From: Sordaria brevicollis
Taxonomy: Eukaryota; Ascomycota; Sordariomycetes; Sordariales; Sordariaceae
NCBI GenBank assembly: GCA_033439795.1
Contig: JAUTDP010000008.1
Span: 2,852,001 to 2,916,000, forward strand
Reading direction: 5' to 3'
Length of the DNA: 64,000 bases
The notes below the pieces were generated by a model. That model worked only from the letters and a program-made list of their open reading frames with translations. It did no database searches and was not told the DNA's origin. Both the position numbers and the translations under genes were made by a program. Below, one piece after another: positions 62,801 through 64,000 of this stretch. Every line of letters starts with the position of its first letter. Within the stretch, counting starts at the first letter, position 1.

Positions 62801-64000
62801 TTAAATAAAAAATTATTAATAAATACGGAAAAAATATTAAACTTACGAAAATTATTAAATTCGTAAAGGATAAGAAGGCGTTATATAAAATTAATTTTAC
62901 TAAATTACTAATAATTAAAGGAATATCTTTTTATTTAAACGATAATCTTCTTTTTTACTAAATATCGAAGTAATAATAAAAATTATATATTTTAAACGAA
63001 TATATTAAGGAAATATTAAAAATAATTTATAATTCTAAATATTATTTTAATATTAATTATATAATTAAAGATTTAATATCGTATTCCTTTTTAAAAATAA
63101 CGTATAAAATTAAAAATTACGTTAATTATTACCCGGAATATTTAAAAAATACTATATCGAAGAAGAAGTTTTTAAAAAAAATAAATTTAATTAACGCCCT
63201 ACCTATCCCTAATTATATTATTATAATTAATTTCGTTATTATTCTTCCCATCTATTTAAAGAATAACGTATTTAAAATCCCGGACGGAAATTTTAACGCT
63301 ATTTTTACAATTAATAATAAATATAATAAACGTACCCTTTATATTTTTAATTAAATTATTTTTAATGTAAAATAATAAGGAAAATAATTAGTAATATATT
63401 TAATATTTCGCGATTAAGGCTTACCTTCTATAATTATATCCGACCGGGACCCTAAATTTATATTAAATTTTTAATAAGGAATATTTAAAATTATAGGAAT
63501 TAAATTTTTAATATTTTTAGCGTACTATCTTTAAATTAATAGGCTTTTAGAAAAAAAAAATTAAATTATCGAAATCGCTATTTAATATTATATTATTGTA
63601 AATGAAATCCCGTAAATAAATATACTCCCTATATTATAATTTCATTTTAATATAATATATACCGACGTAATCGGCCATTCCCTTATTAAATTCTTAATAG
63701 GGTTTAAACTTCGTACCCTTTTTAATCTAATTTTTAACCTAAAAAATAATTTTAACGTCGAAATAATATGTATATTAAATTATTTTAAAGCGGAATTAAT
63801 AATTATTTATATAGTAATCGTTACGAAAATAAAATACAATAAAAATAAAACGCTAATAGAATTTAAAATCGGAGATTAAGTTTATTTACGTCTATATTAT
63901 AATTATTATTTATTAAGAAAACCCCCTAAGAAATAATTTTAATAAAAAATCGGCCCTTTTAAAGTAATTAATATTAAAAGACTATTAATAATCGAATTTA
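59900..64000 (+). pseudogene. Gypsy pol of element F: protease, RT, RNase H, integrase (continues off-window)
   Basis: A protease-like segment INLIYIDLNYSLIIINKRFF lies near 59990. RT reads from about 61395: YPVFIV-KI, then KKGRIVIDL-TLNRIIIPNTYPL (about 61453). The catalytic box is YIND at 61759-61770, followed by EEYIKYVRKIL. An RNase H end (NALLRLL-like, about 62665) precedes integrase. There, YYPEYL is seen near 63128, then NKRTLYIF, SDRDPKF at about 63438-63458 (intact) and AYYLQINRLLEKKN. After that comes FKIGD-VYLRLYYNYYLL (about 63865) and GPFKVINI at the edge. An open minus-strand frame at 60879-61118 is antisense to pol and is a shadow. Confidence 0.85.

Larger units (their letters stand above)
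56650..64000 (+). mobile_element. Gypsy LTR retrotransposon F, 3' end outside window
   Basis: A plus-strand Gypsy element with Gag, protease region, RT, RNase H and integrase runs to the right edge without reaching a 3' LTR. Its left end is probably the little-mutated, palindrome-rich segment starting near 56650, which would be the outer part of the 5' LTR. Without the 3' LTR the exact start is uncertain. All frames are broken by RIP. Confidence 0.8.

Overview
The window looks like a transposon graveyard from a filamentous ascomycete (Pezizomycotina). Outside one GC-balanced island it is extremely AT-rich. CpA/TpG dinucleotides are almost gone and TpA is very common, while CpG, CpC and CpT survive. 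With stop codons at former CAA, CAG, CGA and TGG positions, this is the signature of repeat-induced point mutation (RIP). I see no intact gene, tRNA, rRNA or CRISPR array. Nothing longer than 234 codons is open, and the recognisable proteins are broken retrotransposon proteins.

Left block (1-19027). A Gypsy element (A, + strand, 5' end off-window) ends in a 286-bp LTR at 7115. It abuts the 3' part of a second Gypsy chromovirus (G, about 7116-11427), which carries an extra unidentified frame between its chromodomain and its LTR. A third Gypsy chromovirus (E, 11428-18720) follows; its 3' LTR does not match G's. The simplest layout is a three-level nest, A in G in E, with the missing left ends outside the window. 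An unmutated ~390-bp patch holding an 11 x 15-bp minisatellite interrupts E.

Middle block. Element B (19033-26685) is a complete 7,653-bp copy of the A family with 286-bp LTRs and a perfect 5-bp target duplication (tttat). 26691-32340 is RIP-mutated DNA with an unidentified frame and a ~200-bp tandem duplication. A GC-balanced island (32341-33111 and 39009 to about 47060) was split by a Copia element (D, 33112-39003, minus strand, 196-bp LTRs, target duplication agctt). The island carries microsatellites and homopolymer runs but no convincing gene. D is the least damaged element and keeps its YVDD reverse transcriptase motif.

Right block. A solo LTR of the A/B family (47997-48248 plus 55658-55687, target duplication ttcct) was split by a minus-strand Gypsy element (C, 48249-55652, 228-bp LTRs, target duplication ctaat/ctaac). 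C has an additional frame on the strand opposite to gag-pol. Another Gypsy element (F, from about 56650, + strand) runs off the right edge.

Coordinates of LTRs and target duplications were read base by base. Boundaries of decayed protein regions are approximate. Protein family assignments come from motifs read through RIP-induced stops; no database search was possible.
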